A program made the translations under genes and the position numbers. The notes below the pieces were generated by a model that made no database searches, had not been told where the DNA came from, and was given only the letters and a program-made list of their open reading frames with translations. Shown here piece after piece: positions 62,768-64,000 of a stretch of DNA of 64,000 bases. Each line of letters begins with the position of its first letter. The stretch's first letter is position 1. Origin of the DNA: Virgibacillus oceani (lineage in GTDB: Bacteria > Bacillota > Bacilli > Bacillales > Amphibacillaceae); the NCBI RefSeq assembly GCF_014638995.1, contig NZ_BMFR01000001.1:434001-498000 (forward strand), given 5' to 3'.

Positions 62768-63306
62768 ATTTCGTACAACCGATTCGAGATCCCGAAGTCA
62801 TTAGGGAAATAAAACGATATTTAAAGGAACAAAATGAACGGAATTATATGTTGTTTGTTACGGGGATTAATTCAGGGCTACGAATATCAGACATTCTTCC
62901 GTTAAGAGTGTCTGATGCGAAAAAGTCTTATTTCAAAATCACGGAAAGGAAAACTAAAAAGGATAAGTACTTAGACATGACTCCACAGTTACAAAGAGAA
63001 TTTAAACAATATATTATTGGTAAAGAAGACCATGAACACCTATTCAAAAGTAGAGAAGGGATTAACAAACCAATTGGTAGAAGTATGGCATACAAGATAC
63101 TACGTAAAACAGCAGCTCATGTAAATTTAATTGATATTGGTACACATACATTAAGAAAAACATTTGGCTATCACATGTATAAACAAACAGGAGATGTGGC
63201 TTTACTCCAAAAGATACTTAATCATTCAGATCCTTCATTTACACTTCGGTATATCGGAATCGACCAAGATGCCATGAACAAGGCTATAAAAGACTTTAAA
63301 ATATAA
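62764..63306 (+). CDS. Catalytic-domain-only tyrosine recombinase
   Basis: 180 aa with the full active set: Arg40 (NSGLRISDI), His128 and Arg131 (THTLRKTFG), His154 (ILNHSDPS) and Tyr163 (LRYIGI), with a candidate Lys in ERKTKKDK. The N-terminal core-binding domain is nearly absent. Such short recombinases accompany ArpU in several Bacillus phages. TTG start overlaps the arpU stop. It is distinct from the integrase at 48567. Confidence 0.82.
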   Translation: MNFVQPIRDPEVIREIKRYLKEQNERNYMLFVTGINSGLRISDILPLRVSDAKKSYFKITERKTKKDKYLDMTPQLQREFKQYIIGKEDHEHLFKSREGINKPIGRSMAYKILRKTAAHVNLIDIGTHTLRKTFGYHMYKQTGDVALLQKILNHSDPSFTLRYIGIDQDAMNKAIKDFKI

Positions 63307-63340
63307 GCTCATCCATTCCTGGAGGGCTTTTTTATTTTTC
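63307..63340 (+). terminator. Terminator after the short recombinase
   Basis: An imperfect hairpin (AGCTC-ATCCA / TGGA-GGGCT) is followed by TTTTTTATTTTT. Confidence 0.6.
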
Positions 63341-63378
63341 ATTATTTCTATAAGTTATCCATAATAAATATACGTGTA

Positions 63379-63438
63379 ACTCATTTTAGTAGAATGTGGT
63401 AAAATTAGTAGCAGCAAAGGGTTTAGCCTTTCGGCTAA
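63379..63438 (+). promoter_or_regulatory. Promoter, operator-like site and leader hairpin of the RelA/SpoT-domain gene
   Basis: TGGTAAAAT (63397-63405) is an extended -10. Upstream, ACTCATTTTAGTAGA (63379-63393) agrees with the prophage operator TCTACT-TTT-AGTAGA at 11 of 15 positions with a perfect right half. Downstream, TTAGCC-TTTC-GGCTAA (63423-63438) is a 6-bp hairpin in the leader. Confidence 0.45.
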
Positions 63439-63496
63439 TTCACCAGTATATAAGATATGGATAATTGATTAAAAATAGAGAGGGGTTGGTTAAGTA

Positions 63497-64000
63497 ATGG
63501 AAGATAATCTAAGAAAACAATATTCCAATCTAAAAGGAGATTATCAACTACTTTGTGAAGAAATAATAAAACAGCTAAAGGAACTAATTAGGGAATCCGA
63601 CCAAAAAGTTAATATTGCGGTTCCGATTGAATATAGAGTCAAACAATGGGATTCTGTTATTGGGAAAATTGAAAAATATCAATTAGATATAGATGATATA
63701 GCGGATATTAATGATCTTGCTGGAATTAGGATTACTGTTCTTTTTAGAAGAGATGTTGTGTCGGCAGAAAATATTATCGATGAGAATTTTGTAATACATA
63801 GAAAAGAAGATACAGAAAAAAGGTTATCAGAGAACCAGTTTGGATATGGATCAATCCATTATGAAGTATCTTTACCTGAGGAATGGACGGAGCTGCCCTC
63901 GTTAAATAAATTAAAAGGAAAAAAGGTAGAAATTCAATTACGTACTGTATCTCAACATACATGGGCAGCATCATCACACATATTGCAATATAAAAAGGAA
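63497..64000 (+). CDS. RelA/SpoT synthetase-domain protein, candidate toxSAS/CapRel (partial)
   Basis: 168 aa to the window edge, no stop yet. (p)ppGpp-synthetase-fold motifs: PIEYRVKQWDSV (about 43-54), DINDLAGIRITVLF (70-83), FGYGSIHYEV (115-124) and VEIQLRTVSQHTWA (144-157) followed by HILQYKKE. No HD hydrolase domain precedes the synthetase domain, so it is a short synthetase type, as in toxic small alarmone synthetases. AGAGAGGGG lies upstream of the ATG. Its own promoter and location between early and late phage genes mark it as an accessory gene. The C-terminal part, which would decide the subtype, is missing. Confidence 0.8.
   Translation, partial: MEDNLRKQYSNLKGDYQLLCEEIIKQLKELIRESDQKVNIAVPIEYRVKQWDSVIGKIEKYQLDIDDIADINDLAGIRITVLFRRDVVSAENIIDENFVIHRKEDTEKRLSENQFGYGSIHYEVSLPEEWTELPSLNKLKGKKVEIQLRTVSQHTWAASSHILQYKKE

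Noticed and set aside
48427..64000. CRISPR array, retron or tRNA genes in the prophage
   Set aside because: No regularly spaced repeats, reverse-transcriptase motif or cloverleaf sequence was found by reading.

Overview
The window is AT-rich, densely coded DNA from a spore-forming member of the Bacillaceae. It carries the complete spoIIA operon, spoIIM, dacF, dacB, spmAB and spoVA genes. Gene order follows the Bacillus subtilis bkd - yqj - yqk - spoIIA - ypu segment, but with many local differences, which suggests a genus such as Oceanobacillus, Virgibacillus or Lentibacillus. That placement is inferred from protein similarity and synteny recalled from memory, not from a search.

Chromosomal part (1-48426). 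Positions 1-7158 hold the branched-chain keto-acid operon (end of ptb, bcd, buk, lpdV, bkdAA, bkdAB, bkdB). It is followed by a bacilliredoxin, a YqjA-like membrane protein, the mini-protein Prli42, and a methylmalonyl-CoA block: mutase catalytic subunit, a fused B12-domain/epimerase, and a carboxyltransferase. The bkd enzymes turn valine and isoleucine into acyl-CoAs whose later breakdown gives propionyl-CoA, so the two blocks make metabolic sense together. Positions 13244-26637 carry a peptidase, two Y-family DNA polymerases with LexA-like boxes, an operon on the minus strand (GDPD - namA - rnz - aldehyde dehydrogenase), and yqjN/yqjP/yqjQ homologues. A gene-free stretch there contains two GC-rich palindromic elements. 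Positions 26753-36000 hold nudF, an EndoQ-like endonuclease, spoIIM, fur (perfect sigma-A promoter plus a PerR-type box), xerD, the nucleoside operon deoB-punA-pdp, and dacF. Positions 35900-48426 hold spoIIAA-spoIIAB-sigF with a sigma-H promoter, a reduced spoVA cluster (AA, AB, AF only), lysA, ppiB, a mini S2P-like protease, orphan ribT, scpAB, a SodF-like protein, dacB and spmAB.

Prophage (about 48430 to beyond 64000). A temperate phage has inserted directly after spmB. The window contains the lysogeny module (integrase, a frameshifted ImmA-type protease, ImmR/CI-like repressor), a divergent promoter region with repeated TCTACT-N3-AGTAGA operators, a Cro-like gene and excisionase-like gene, and many tiny early genes. 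These are followed by a Rha regulator, a clamp-like protein, a DnaD-type initiator, a DnaC-type loader, an orphan DNA methyltransferase, an ArpU-type late regulator and a second, catalytic-domain-only tyrosine recombinase. Three early genes look broken (49613-50075, 59508-59859, 62069-62314).

The least explained parts are all in the prophage. One is a two-gene AT-rich cassette (60300-61827: a membrane protein and a DUF5677-like protein) whose two start regions are copies of one 26-bp repeat. Another is a RelA/SpoT synthetase-domain gene starting at 63497 with its own promoter, a candidate toxSAS/CapRel-type phage-defence gene cut by the window end. The others are a run of hairpins at 53750-53929 and a lone minus-strand membrane gene at 52251-52559.
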